NCBI RefSeq assembly: GCF_963678635.1
Contig: NC_087065.1
Span: 75,093,345-75,157,344, forward strand
Direction of reading: 5' to 3'
Source of the DNA: Symsagittifera roscoffensis
Taxonomy: Eukaryota > Xenacoelomorpha > Acoela > Convolutidae
Length of the DNA stretch: 64,000 bases
Shown: positions 1 through 12,277 of the stretch, piece after piece
Layout: each line of letters starts with the position of its first letter
Position numbering within the stretch: position 1 is the stretch's first letter
Notes under the pieces: generated by a model
The model's input: the letters and a program-made list of their open reading frames with translations, nothing else
What the model was told of the DNA's origin: nothing
The model's database searches: none
Position numbers and translations under genes: made by a program

Positions 1-536
1 CAGGAAATTATAGGAAGTTATAAGAAACTCTAGAAATTGAGAATATTTGTATTAAAATTTTATTAGATTTTGATATAATTTTTAATGTGTTTGAAGTAAT
101 CAACTCATTAAACTTGCAAAATCGATCAAAAAAATAGTTCTTTCGTCAAACCACAGCAACTTTTCATTTTTTGTTTGACGGAGTCAAACATGAATAAAAT
201 TTGGCGGTTAAACTTTACGGTTAACATAGGTAGTCCTTTTGTAAAAAGTTTGAGTCTTAACAGTAAAACCATACACGGATATTCAAGTTTATCTTGTTGT
301 TGGGCTATTTGAAAAATGGGGAGGAGCTTTGTAAGCGGGAAGGATTTGTTTTTATTTCTTTAAGTTCAAAAAACTGCCAAAAAGTTTGAAACAATTTTTG
401 ATTTATTTTTATTTATTTCGTTTTTCTAGTCATTATTCTAGAAAAAAAAAGTTTTTCAGTTCGCTTAGCTTACTCTGATTGTCGAATATGCCTACTCTTT
501 AATATTTCGTTCCGCTCTATTTATCACAACACGCCG
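1..536. other. AT-rich non-coding flank
   Basis: No open frame of note, RNA gene or recognisable repeat end is visible before the tandem duplication starts. Homopolymer A and T runs dominate. Confidence 0.5.
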
Positions 537-1596
537 AAAATAACGACACTAAATTGAAAACACTTTTTGGTTGTATTTTTTAAGATTTTGGTCGGAATAT
601 TCTGTGCTATTTCACAGTAACCGGCTATCCTTGTTGTTTTTTTATAAGATTTTCTTTCATAAGTCTAGCGATGAAAACATTTTTTTACGCTTTTCGTGAA
701 ACATAGTTTTTTTTTTTTCAAAAATATAAAAAAGCAATCTGATTATAATTAGCACATGCCTGAAGAAAACCTGCTACACGTGATACAAGAAAAAAGCTGT
801 AATTTCACAATTGTTTTGACGTGTATTTTTTTTAAAAAGCTGCCGATAATAGATCTATCGCTTCAAATTTCAGAAAAAAAACATGCCTAAAAACCTACAA
901 AAACGGAAGCTATTCTAACTAAAATTTTTTAAGTTTTTGAACAAATTACCCGAGAAAACTTTATTTGGTAAAAATCCAATTATTTGGTTTTTCCATCTAT
1001 AGTATATCATCGAGGCAGTTATATTTTTATCGATAGTTGTCTTGACGAAATATATTTTTTATCAGCAACACTATAAATATATTACCTAAGTTTCTCAGAA
1101 TAACTACGAGTACAGAGCATCAACACCAAAAAAGGTGACGCGGAGTATCTAGTGGTCGAGAAAAAGGGATTTTTAGTGTCATCAAGATAAATTTATATAT
1201 TCGTGAAAAATACTTTCATTCGCATTTTAAAGTGCTCTCCATCTAAAATTAGAATCTGTTCCCCTGCGCAAAACTACCGCTGAATGTGAACAAAATTGAC
1301 GCTTAAATAGCAAAACAACCTTGTCGCAGCGACGGAAGGACTCAATTTAAATGTCTGAACAAGCGGCCATGCCTCAGTTGATGAAAGCATGCAATCAAGT
1401 CAATGAACTGTTCTCAATTTTCCAAAACTTGAGAAAACTGATAAATCTTTTTTTAGGCCAATATTTGACAGGCCACCAAAAACATAAGAGATAATTTAAA
1501 GTTTTCCGAACAAGAACCACGTCATTAGAACACCGGTCTAATTGAACTTGCAAAATGTTTATGATTGTACTAAATTATAAAATATTGAGGATTGAA

Positions 1597-2070
1597 AAGA
1601 ACAAGGCTGCTCCCAAATCAGGGCGAGCCCTTGACTATTCCGACTGTACATTAAGGCTAATCAAAAGTTTTGGTTGAATAATGGTCGAAATAATCGAAAA
1701 AAAAAGAAATCATTTTGTTTCTCATTTTATCCCCACATGCAATGAAAGATACCAAGGGTGTGTTTAGCGTCTCTTGTGACTTAAAAGGAATAAATTGCTG
1801 GCCTCAACTCATTTTGAAAAGCATTAATTCACCACTGACGCGCGTTACAAACCGCATCATTATATTCAATTATACCAATTTTCATTCCAACCGAAATAAA
1901 AAAAAATATCACTTTTTAGATTTGAGCTCAAAAGAACATTATCTCTCAAACGATTTAAAAATTCATTCAAAAACGCTTTGTTGACTGTTGACTGAAAAAT
2001 GACCGAGTAAAGAACCACCACTAGCATATATATTCTGCAATTTCGTCGAATGTCGAAACAATAACGTCTT
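1597..2070 (+). mobile_element. Decayed dispersed hairpin element (HINE-like)
   Basis: The left end reads AACAAGGCTGCTCCCAAATC, followed by CAGGGCGAGCCCTTG and TTCCGACTGTACATTAAG, matching the left end of the intact copies. The right end keeps AGCATATATATTCTGC and GTCGAAACAATAAC, matching the GAGCACAAATATTCCG and GTCGGAACA end. The same decayed copy is duplicated at 4690-5165 in unit 2. Confidence 0.65.
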
Positions 2071-2814
2071 TCAGCTCGTAGGTAACAATCTTGAAAACGA
2101 TTTTTTGCAGAACAGAGAAAATGCTGGTAACATTATTTCTGTGTATGAGAGATGTTTAATAAATCGACGCAACTAAACATACTGAAATTAAGTTTAAGAA
2201 ATTGCAGAAAAATTAAAACAACAAGTTAAAGAATCAGTAATTTTTTTATTCTTTGCACAGATCATAATCCGATAATCTTTTTAGTCTTTTTTGAAAAAAT
2301 ATTGGCTGCTTAAATTTGTTTTAACAAATACAATAATCATCCTAATTATATTTTTTACTAAATAAATAATGGATTGTTTCATCTACCCGAACTCAAATCG
2401 ATAAATTTTTGATAATTATAGATAAATGCATGAGGCCGGATTCATGCAGTGCCTTGTATTTAAAATGATATAGACATTGTTGAAATTAAAATCACACCAA
2501 AAATTTCACATCTTATTAACTACTCGACTCAAGATTTTTTAAAATGAAAGTTTGAAAGTCGAGAAAAACGCTCGTATACACAGAACTTTTTTTTGAGCAG
2601 TATTTTTAAAATCTTGTTGTTATGAATGTGAGAAACTGTTGTTTCAAAATTTGCACCATTATTTCGTCTAAATGTTGCACTTTTACACGTTTTCGAAGAA
2701 ACTATGAAATAGTGTTTGTTTTAAAAACTGAAAAAAGTCATTCAGCCACTCCCTTACCTGCCTTGTAGAGTACCAAAGAGTTACTTCATACATACAATTT
2801 TAAATCGTTCAAAA

Positions 2815-3010
2815 AGCATACCTTAATTCAGCTTAGAAAATTTTCTAGGACGGATTAAATCTCCGCTTACGCGTTACTAGCACGAACCATATCATTATCC
2901 CAAACTGGCCAATTTGGCCTAATCTCAACACCCAAAAATTTACAATAAAAACTACACGGCTGAAATTTTTTTTTTGAAATTTGAGCTGAAGCCACTAATA
3001 CCATTCTGTT
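2815..3010 (+). mobile_element. Partial HINE-like copy
   Basis: The middle of the element is recognisable: GGACGGATTAAATCTCCGCT, ACGCGTTACTAGCACGAAC, and a CCAAACTGGCCAATTTGGCC stretch. Both ends are missing. It is duplicated at about 5905-6110 in unit 2. Confidence 0.7.
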
Positions 3011-3630
3011 CATATAGAAAAGTTCAGTCATAGTTTCTGGTAAAAAAAACTAAAATCGTCTGTGAAAAAATATTGCGTTCATTTTTTTCACATTTTTTCA
3101 GTTTTTTCGAAAATTGAATAAAAACAAAAATGAACATAAATTTCATTTATTTCTTATTTTATCATTTTTTATCTTTTGAAGAGTCCCTTAAAAACTAACA
3201 AGAAAAAAGTGTAAATTACTCAAAACAGTTTAAGTTTTGACAGGCTTCTTCATTGATTTTGACGATTTCATTTGCGACACAATCATTTCAAAACATTGTG
3301 TAAATTGTTGGCTCATGTGAATCTGGAGGATGACTTTCAATTCGGCGAAATTTTCAAATTGCATAATTTTTGGTATAAATTTCGGTAGATGACATAATTT
3401 TTGAGTTTTCACGAGAGAGAACTAACTTTTCATGGTAGCGTAAGTGGCAGATCTGACTTAATATCGCAGTTCAAGTTTTTCCAGGTATTTAGATTATTTT
3501 AATCGGTATAAAAACGACAAAAAATTTTAAAATCCAATTTGCCAAAACATACTAAAATAAGTTAGGTCTAATTTTGGAAACACATTGAAATAACTGAAAA
3601 AATAACATTGATAACTGGTTGAGGGGCAAA

Positions 3631-6600
3631 ATAACGACACTAAATTGAAAACACTTTTTGGTTGTATTTTTTAAGATTTTGGTCGGAATATTCTGTGCTA
3701 TTTCACAGTAACCGGCTATCCTTGTTGTTTTTTTATAAGATTTTCTTTCATAAGTCTAGCGATGAAAACATTTTTTTACGCTTTTCGTGAAACATAGTTT
3801 GTTTTTTTTTTCAAAAATATAAAAAAGCAATCTGATTATAATTAGCACATGCCTGAAGAAAACCTGCTACACGTGATACAAGAAAAAAGCTGTAATTTCA
3901 CAATTGTTTTGACGTGTATTTTTTTTAAAAAGTTGCCGATAATAGATCTATCGCTTCAAATTTCAGAAAAAAAACATGCCTAAAAACCTACAAAAACGGA
4001 AGCTATTCTAACTAAAATTTTTTAAGTTTTTGAACAAATTACCCGAGAAAACTTTATTTGGTAAAAATCCAATTATTTGGTTTTTCCATCTATAGTATAT
4101 CATCGAGGCAGTTATATTTTTATCGATAGTTGTCTTGACGAAATATATTTTTTATCAGCAACACTATAAATATATTACCTAAGTTTCTCAGAATAACTAC
4201 GAGTACAGAGCATCAACACCAAAAAAGGTGACGCGGAGTATCTAGTGGTCGAGAAAAAGGGATTTTTAGTGTCATCAAGATAAATTTATATATTCGTGAA
4301 AAAAACTTTCATTCGCATTTTAAAGTGCTCTCCATCTAAAATTAGAATCTGTTCCCCTGCGCAAAACTACCGCTGAATGTGAACAAAATTGACGCTTAAA
4401 TAGCAAAACAACCTTGTCACAGCGACGGAAGGACTCAATTTAAATGTCTGAACAAGCGGCCATGCCTCAGTTGATGAAAGCATGCAATCAAGTCAATGAA
4501 CTGTTCTCAATTTTCCAAAACTTGAGAAAACTGATAAATCTTTTTTTAGGCCAATATTTGACAGGCCACCAAAAACATAAGAGATAATTTAAAGTTTTCC
4601 GAACAAGAACCACGTCATTAGAACACCGGTCTAATTGAACTTGCAAAATGTTTATGATTGTACTAAATTATAAAATATTGAGGATTGAAAAGAACAAGGC
4701 TGCTCCCAAATCAGGGCGAGCCCTTGACTATTCCGACTGTACATTAAGGCTAATCAAAAGTTTTGGTTGAATAATGGTCGAAATAATCGAAAAAAAAAGA
4801 AATCATTTTGTTTCTCATTTTATCCCCACATGCAATGAAAGATACCAAGGGTGTGTTTAGCGTCTCTTGTGACTTAAAAGGAATAAATTGCTGGCCTCAA
4901 CTCATTTTGAAAAGCATTAATTCACCACTGACGCGCGTTACAAACCGCATCATTATATTCAATTATACCAATTTTCATTCCAACCGAAATTCCAACCGAA
5001 AAAATATCACTTTTTAGATTTGAGCTCAAAAGAACATTATCTCTCAAACAATTTAAAAATTCATTCAAAAACGCTTTGTTGACTGTTGACTGAAAAATGA
5101 CCGAGTAAAGAACCACCACTAGCATATATATTCTGCAATTTCGTCGAATGTCGAAACAATAACGTCTTTCAGCTCGTAGGTAACAATCTTGAAAACGATT
5201 TTTTGCAGAACAGAGAAAATGCTGGTAACATTATTTCTGTGTATGAGAGATGTTTAATAAATCGACGCAACTAAACATACTGAAATTAAGTTTAAGAAAT
5301 TGCAGAAAAATTAAAACAACAAGTTAAAGAATCAGTAATTTTTTTATTCTTTGCACAGATCATAATCCGATAATCTTTTTAGTCTTTTTTGAAAAAATAT
5401 TGGCTGCTTAAATTTGTTTTAACAAATACAATAATCATCCTAATTATATTTTTTACTAAATAAATAATGGATTGTTTCATCTACCCGAACTCAAATCGAT
5501 AAATTTTTGATAATTATAGATAAATGCATGAGGCCGGATTCATGCAGTGCCTTGTATTTAAAATGATATAGACATTGTTGAAATTAAAATCACACCAAAA
5601 ATTTCACATCTTATTAACTACTCGACTCAAGATTTTTTAAAATGAAAGTTTGAAAGTCGAGAAAAACGCTCGTATACACAGAACTTTTTTTTGAGCAGTA
5701 TTTTTAAAATCTTGTTGTTATGAATGTGAGAAACTGTTGTTTCAAAATTTGCACCATTATTTCGTCTAAATGTTGCACTTTTACACGTTTTCGAAGAAAC
5801 TATGAAATAGTGTTTGTTTTAAAAACTGAAAAAAGTCATTCAGCCACTCCCTTACCTGCCTTGTAGAGTACCAAAGAGTTACTTCATACATACAATTTTA
5901 AATCGTTCAAAAAGCATACCTTAATTCAGCTTAGAAAATTTTCTAGGACGGATTAAATCTCCGCTTACGCGTTACTAGCACGAACCATATCATTATCCCA
6001 AACTGGCCAATTTGGCCTAATCTCAACACCCAAAAATTTACAATAAAAACTACACGGCTGAAATTTTTTTTTTGAAATTTGAGCTGAAGCCACTAATACC
6101 ATTCTGTTCATATAGAAAAGTTCAGTCATAGTTTCTGGTAAAAAAAAACTAAAATCGTCTGTGAAAAAATATTGCGTTCATTTTTTTCACATTTTTTCAG
6201 TTTTTTCGAAAATTGAATAAAAACAAAAATGAACATAAATTTTTGTTTCTTATTTCTTATTTTATCATTTTTTAATCTTTTGAAGAGTCCCTTAAAAACT
6301 AACAAGAAAAAAGTGTAAATTACTCAAAACAGTTTAAGTTTTGACAGGCTTCTTCATTGATTTTGACGATTTCATTTGCGACACAATCATTTCAAAACAT
6401 TGTGTAAATTGTTGGCTCATGTGAATCTGGAGGATGACTTTCAATTCGGCGAAACTTTCAAATTGCATAATTTTTGGTATAAATTTCGGTAGATGACATA
6501 ATTTTTGAGTTTTCACGAGAGAGAACTAACTTTTCATGGTAGCGTAAGTGGCAGATCTGACTTAATATCGCAGTTCAAGTTTTACCAGGTATTTAGATTA

Positions 6601-6734
6601 TTTTAATCGGTATAAAAACGACAAAAAATTTTAAAATCCAATTTGCCAAAACATACTAAAATAAGTTAGGTCTAATTTTGGAAACACATTGAAATAACTG
6701 AAAAAATAACATTGATAACTGGTTGAGGGGCAAA
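3631..6734 (+). repeat. 3.1 kb tandem duplication, unit 2
   Basis: This is the second copy of the block, ending in the same GGTTGAGGGGCAAA. Unit-specific changes include an extra short copy of ATTCCAACCGAA near 4990, which would arise by replication slippage, and a rearranged TTTCTTATT stretch near 6240-6260. No gene is supported. Confidence 0.92.
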
Positions 6735-7695
6735 GAGCCCAAAATGGTCCCGTCATAGTCTTAAAAAAAATTCAAAAAAATTCTAAACTTTTTTTCAAAT
6801 CAGTGTCGTTTTTCATTCGACGCCTTTTCTCTTTCAAGGATTCGACCCCCTGCCGACCCAAAGGTCAAAGGTTTGAAACTGTTTTTTCTTAGAACTGATA
6901 TAGTGTAAAATTCAGCTCATTCCGAAAAAGTTTTGTGGTACCTTATTTTCCCTTTTTACTTCTATACTTGAGAGTGATATATTACAATAGGTGGTAGGTT
7001 CAATATCAATAGCCGGATCGCTTTTTGCTATCTTTCGCACATTATTACACGCACTAGAAATTACCCAAATTATACTCAAAATTACCACCTATTGTACCAT
7101 ATCACCTACTAGAGAACAAATTCATGTGGTTAGGAAAAATTAATGCAAAAAGTGTAGTTAACTTCCAACTAAATAATCATAAAGTCAAAGGCGGTAGCTC
7201 AAATTGTTAGCTCTTGATCATTATAAAAATTTGCTTATATTCCGAGACATTAAAAAACATTTTAGAAAAAAAACTCTAAATTTGCAATCATTTTTTTTCC
7301 AGTAGCAAAACAGTCGCGAGAAGAACAGCTTTACAATGCAACCTTTTTTCAATTTTGCAGCACTCTGTGAATTATAACTTTTCCCTGATACGCTTTTCTC
7401 GAAATGAGTTATTATAAAATGGATCAAATATTTGAAAACTCGGGCAAGAACGAGCAACTTCTGCATGACTCATGCGCAGCCGAGCTCTGGCTCATTAGTA
7501 TGCATTAAAGCTGAAGGCATTGTTAGTAGCTAAAAGCAATCAGTTTTTGATTGCCGTTTAAAACCATCTAAGTATTATTGACTTGCATCAGTCATGTAGT
7601 CAAAAAAGCAACTGAGCGAAAATTTCATTCTGAGCTCTTTTGATTTTTTGACAGCGAAAAGCTACTACGAAACTTGAAAAAAATAAAACTAATTT
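6735..7695. other. Non-coding; MITE fragment and small inverted-repeat element
   Basis: A fragment of the hAT-type MITE (GATTCGACCCCCTGCCGACC) lies at about 6837-6870. Near-perfect 23-bp inverted arms occur at 6974-6996 and 7083-7105. The rest shows no gene. Confidence 0.5.
6974..7105. mobile_element. Small inverted-repeat (MITE-like) element
   Basis: The left arm begins GTGATATATTACAATAGGTG and the right arm is its reverse complement with two mismatches (TACCACCTATTGTACCATAT). About 86 bases lie between them. I see no clear target duplication, so the assignment to a transposon class is open. Confidence 0.5.
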
Positions 7696-7707
7696 GTGGT
7701 TTTAAAA

Positions 7708-7940
7708 ATGGGCAAGAAAAAATCAGAAGAAAAAGACAGAGAGTTCAAGAGCCAGATGTCCCGTTGGCCTGTCTATAGGACATCACTGGAAGACATGACA
7801 GGCCAGGAAAAAATGTTAGACTTTTTTGGTTTTTTCTTAAACTTTTTCCAACTTCATATGAGCATCAAATGTATAGTTTGGAATGCGATATTAGTCCGTA
7901 TGCCAGTTTTCAAAAAAAAATCTGCTGTTAATACTTGTAG
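7708..7940 (+). CDS. START gene A, exon 1 (N-terminus)
   Basis: The ATG at 7708 follows in-frame stops. The first ~25 residues are charged and align with exon 1 of gene B: a KSEEKDREF block then a W-P pair here, against MEKEEMQRDF and W-P there. The exon end is uncertain. One donor (GTTAGA at 7815) would give 35 codons plus 2 bases, close to B. A much stronger donor (GTGAGT at 7941) would add 42 residues, rich in Phe and hydrophobic. Both leave phase 2, which fits the next exon. The strong match of 25 residues is what supports a gene; the 3' half may be intron. Confidence 0.6.
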
Positions 7941-8695
7941 GTGAGTGCAAGAACAAAAAATAGTTGTTCAGCGTAAAAAAAAGCGTTAAAGAAGGTGAAT
8001 TATGAAAGCTCAAACTCTATTGAAGTAGCCCATTTGCAAATAGTAGTGCTTGTTAAATTTCGAACCGAAAACCATATACTTGAGAAAAAAAAGTAAAGCT
8101 ATTAAAAAAATTAACAAGACTGCTTGTATTAGAGCAAAACCTTGAAGTTCCGACTGCCAATTAATTGGTCTCGAATATTTTTTAGTTAATGAAATATTTA
8201 TAAAATACAAAAGTTAGGCTGATAATATCAAATTTGTGTATGAATAAAAAAACCAATTAGTTTGCCCCAATTCAATTTGGAACGAGTGCGGATAGAATAC
8301 CACGCAAAGATATTTTGCATATTGAAACTGTAAAAGTATTGTTTGAGTCGCAAAGCCATCCGCGTTTTAGTCTAGTGCAAGCATGCTCACTAGGCAATCC
8401 AAATAGTTTCCGATCGATACCCATAAGCATCCAACTTTTCTAAAATTGGTCTGAAGAAAAAACACAGCAGGCATGTATATTCCTCATTTTTTTCAAAAGT
8501 ATGAACAAAAATTAGAAAAGCAAAACAAAAACGTAATAACTTAAGTGAATTGTGTAAATGCTTCGCTAGTTTTGTCCTCAGATGGAATTCAATCAACTGA
8601 AATTTTTTCAGCCAAAAAATAGTTATCTAAAACTTTAAACTGTTTTCAATCCAAAATTAGTTAGTTCAATTTCCGCGGCTTTGATTTGAAAATCC

Positions 8696-9050
8696 AACCA
8701 AAAAATTGGGAAAGTTGATCTACAAAGGTAAAGTTGAGGATATTAACTAAAATTTTGATTTATGGGTTTGTTGAAACCAATCAAGAGAAATTGATCTAAA
8801 ATGGAAAATTTGAGAAATGTAACTAAAAAAATGATGCATTTGTCTATTGAAGCCATTCAAGAGAAATGGATCTAAATTGGAAAATCTGAGAAATTTAACT
8901 TAAAAAATTGTTGTACTTGTTTATTGAAGCCAATCAAAAGAAATTGCTCTAAGATGGGAAATCTGACAATTTTAAATAAGAAATTGGTGTTCTTGCTTGT
9001 TGAAACCAATCAAAAGAAGTTGATTTTAAAACGGCAAAATTGAGAAAAAA
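8696..9050 (+). repeat. 76-bp tandem repeat (minisatellite) in START gene A intron 1
   Basis: Four to five diverged units, marked by GAAACCAATCAAGAGAAATT at 8773 and its variants at 8849, 8926 and 9002, give a spacing of 76-77 bases. Each unit also holds a conserved TTGATCTAAAATGGAAAA-like stretch. Confidence 0.8.
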
Positions 9051-10291
9051 TTCGATGCACTTAATGTAGCAGGGTTTAAAATCTTTGCAGCTCAAATTTG
9101 GTCAAACAGTTTCCATTGTGTTCAACTTGTGTTGTTTTTACATGTGAATTTCACCTAAAATTGCAGATCCGAGAAGGTTAAATAAATATCGATGAATTTA
9201 TAATAAAGTAACAGTGTTATTTATTACAAAGAAAAAGAATTTTTCGTACAAAGAAAAAGAGTTTTTCGGGGAAAAAATTCATTCTTATTAACTAAAACTA
9301 CTTCGGCCTTTTTTTCATGAGCTCAATTTAACAGCATTGATTACAAACATATTCTTACAGCTTAGGTCTCGTTTTTTTATTTAAAAAATCTAAAAACCCC
9401 GTCACGATGGATTTAAGCAGACAGACTTAACGAACTGAAATGGAATTTACTATGACGGAGGAGAATAAATTTTTGTGGGTCTTTTTTCAAATTAAATTAT
9501 TTTGTTTGAGCGCACCGGGAGTATAATGATAAAAAGTAGACATATTATCGTCTGAAAACCCTGATAGTTTTCTGCTGACTTGTTCACGACGAATTGTTGA
9601 TTTAATAAAACTTGACTTCCCAAGCGCGACGACTTGACTTAATAGAGTCTTACCGAATTCGCATACCTAATTCGCGGATTTTCTGCTGAATTTCTAACGG
9701 TAGCAGATGATTTGATTGGAAGCATATGGCGTCTGAATTCAAACAACATATACTCTCGCTACCCTCTCATTTTCAGAAATGCGCGTATTCCGGAAAAAAT
9801 ACAAAAACAAGCTACTTTCCTCTGACAAAACATAACTCAAGCTACTTCAACTTTGCATCCAAAAGATAGTCAGCACACTCTTTTTGCATCGCTCTCTTAG
9901 TTTGCTTAAATTTTTTTTAAAATGAAACAACCCAAAAGAATAATTTGCCGATTTGTACAATTTTTGTAAGTCCAAACTTTAAACCTGACCTTGAAACATA
10001 AATTCTACCGGAAAAACTGCCAGCAAAGTTTTTTTTGAAAGTTCACCTTTTGCTTTAACTTTGCCAGTTCGTACTTTTAGTTGCTCTTTTTCTCTCAATT
10101 TTACTGAATTTTTCTCGATTTGACTTTCAAAGGGTATTTCAGATCCAAATTTCAAATCTGAAATTTTTAAAAATTCTGATAAAAGATCTGATAAAACGAA
10201 TTGCAGATCTGAGAATGAATTTATGTAAGAAATAAAGAATTTGATGGAAATCCGCTTTGAAAAATCAGATCTTGTAAGAAAAGTATGCCAG
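9051..10291. other. Rest of START gene A intron 1
   Basis: AT-rich sequence without a recognisable gene or repeat. A short near-direct repeat of AAAGAAAAAGA..TTTTTCG occurs near 9220-9270. Confidence 0.45.
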
Positions 10292-10463
10292 GTACGCTGG
10301 GTTGTTTAGAGCCCTGAAGAAGACGGAGATGGTGTGGGAGTTGGCCATTGAGTACCTGTCAAGTGAGAGACATGATATGTGGAAGATAGATAAGGACAGC
10401 GGAGACGTCCAGTTCTCCTCCGCCAAGTGCAACACCCTCAACCAAAAACTGTTCAAGGCCACT
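10292..10463 (+). CDS. START gene A, exon 2 (start of START domain)
   Basis: The frame reads YAGLFRALKKTEMVWELAIE, then SSERHDMWK, DSGDVQFSSAK and ends QKLFKAT. It aligns with exon 2 of gene B (RDYLSNEGMWKKQKEVDG and KLFKVT) and with the N-terminal helix and first strands of START domains, where a Trp-Lys and a K-V-F-K/R motif are typical. The acceptor is CCAG|G and the donor ACT|GTATGA, leaving phase 0. The base composition is clearly richer in G and C than the flanks. The intron at the KAT/KVT position is shared exactly by both paralogues. Confidence 0.85.
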
Positions 10464-10852
10464 GTATGATTTGTATGCCCATGTGTATAATACTCCTTCT
10501 TTTCCTCCTCCGCCCCCCCCCTCCAACCCTGCTCTTCACTCTCATCTTCATTTTGTTTTCAAGAGTGCCAAGAAAGTTTACAAGAAATAGTTTTGAAAGG
10601 AAAATTTCAAATTGAAAAGAATATTTTTAATATAAATTTCAATTGATTAGTTAATTATAATTTAAAAATTAACCAAAAAATTAGTTACTGATGTGACACA
10701 CTACATTAGATTAGTTGAGTGCAAGAGTACTATAGTACGAACTTGCCAAAGACGAAGAACAATTCATGAGTGCCAAAAAAAGACCTCCGACCGCTTTTTA
10801 GAGAATATAAAAGACAAAAAACTAAAAAATCTAAGTTCAGTTTTCGATTCTG

Positions 10853-11350
10853 TTTTTGTTCCGACTTCGAAAAAAGTCACGGAATATTTATGCTTATGGT
10901 GAATTTTTTTCTCTTGACTTCGACTGTTTAACTAGCAATTTTGACAGAATTTCTCTACATCGCTCCAAAGTCATCACTGTCTTGAGCTCAAATTCAAAAA
11001 AAATTTCACAAGTGTAATCGTTTTTCGTAAGCCTGTGGGGTATAAAAATTGCCAAATTCGCCAATTTGGGACAAGTAAAAAACGATATATTTTGTACTAT
11101 TAACGCGTTAGCGGAAATTCAAAACGTCTCAGAAAGTGTTCTAAACTAAATTGAGGGATGCTTTTTGATCTGTTTTTAATTTTGCTATACATGGATTATT
11201 TTACTTGGTACTTTACATAGCAATTGGTGAATTAGTTTTTTAAACAAAACGTTAGATTCTGGTTCCATTCTTAACACTACTTTATAGATATTAGAAGACA
11301 GTCGGACCATTCAAGATTTCGCCCTAATAGAAGCCGACTTGTTCATTTTA
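10853..11350 (-). mobile_element. HINE-like dispersed element, minus copy in START gene A intron 2
   Basis: On the minus strand it runs from a decayed left end (hairpin eroded, AGTCGGACCATTC near 11,315) to a right end with AAATATTCCGTGACTTTT and GTCGGAACAA near 10,860. The middle keeps the ACGCGTTAATAG and CCCAAATTGG blocks. Confidence 0.75.
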
Positions 11351-11756
11351 TCCCTAACGTGCCATCTACAGTACAAAGGTTTTTTTTGCTTCTGATAACG
11401 TTTGACTAACAGCAACTGGTTTATAGCTGTGTTAATTATCTCAATTTAAATCAAAGTGATCAATTTAGTCCAAATGCAACCCCTAATAAATAAAAAAAAT
11501 AACCGCAGGTGAAACTTTTTTTTTAACTTTTAGTTTAGTCATTAAAAACAATAAAATAATGTGAAAAATGACACAAAACATAGCACTGAGATAATTGGTT
11601 TTAGTTTTTGTCTGGAAAAATCACTTCGAGCAGGAATATTTCACCAACTTATTCAAAAAATAGAAAAAAAAGAGCCAGGAAAAATAAGCAAAAAACACTC
11701 TTCAATTTCCGACGAAAGCATTGAAACATCAAATAGATTAGTTTCTGTATCAAAGA

Positions 11757-12277
11757 AAACAAGACTGCTCGCATCAGGGCGAAGCCTTAAATGTTCCGAC
11801 TCCAATTTAAGTTTTATGGAGCAGCAATAACCTTAAAAAAATTGAATGTAATAAAATGAAGCAATATAAATTTTTTCTAATTTGAAGTTTTTGTAAATCA
11901 TCCCCTCACACGCCATATAAAGTACAAAGTGATCAATTTCGTTCCTATTAACAAATCAATTACGGCAAGTAAGCTTCTTTCAACCAACTTGGAACCATTT
12001 ATAAGACGGATTAAATCTCCGCTTACACGTTAATAGCGCGAAATATATCGCGCGCTAATTGTCCCAAATTGGCCAAAATGGCAATCTTTGAACCCCCATA
12101 ACTTTACGAAAAATGATCACAGCTAAAATATCTTTTCAAATTTAAGCTTAGGACAACAATAATTTTTGATATATAAAAACTCCGTCAAAAATGGCTTGTT
12201 AAAAAGTCGAAATTTGTCTGAAGAAAAAACCCACCCCGAGCACAAATATTCCGTTACTTTCGTATGCAAAGTCGGAA
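11757..12277 (+). mobile_element. HINE-like dispersed element, plus copy
   Basis: The left end reads AACAAGACTGCTCGCATCAG and the right end GAGCACAAATATTCCGTTAC, then GTCGGAACAA. The middle holds CACACGCCATATAAAGTAC and a GCGCGAAATATATCGCGC palindrome. This is one of the most complete copies. Confidence 0.88.

Larger units (their letters stand above)
540..3630 (+). repeat. 3.1 kb tandem duplication, unit 1
   Basis: The sequence starting TAACGACACTAAATTG recurs about 3,091 bases further on, and the whole block down to GGTTGAGGGGCAAA repeats head to tail. The two units differ by scattered substitutions and small indels, for example GTCGCAGCG against GTCACAGCG and length changes in A and T runs, so the duplication is recent. 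The unit contains decayed copies of the dispersed hairpin element. The two longest open frames are simply duplicated with the block and show no homology, so I do not call genes here. Confidence 0.92.

Noticed and set aside
1715-1984. 89-residue open frame in duplication unit 1, with a near copy at 4808
   Set aside because: It lies in a decayed dispersed element, and the unit 2 copy shifts frame after a small indel. Its identity is explained by the tandem duplication, not by selection.
7815-7940. Membrane segment at the N-terminus of START gene A, as in STARD3-type proteins
   Set aside because: The Phe-rich stretch could be intron, because a donor at 7815 gives an exon matching gene B, which has no such segment.
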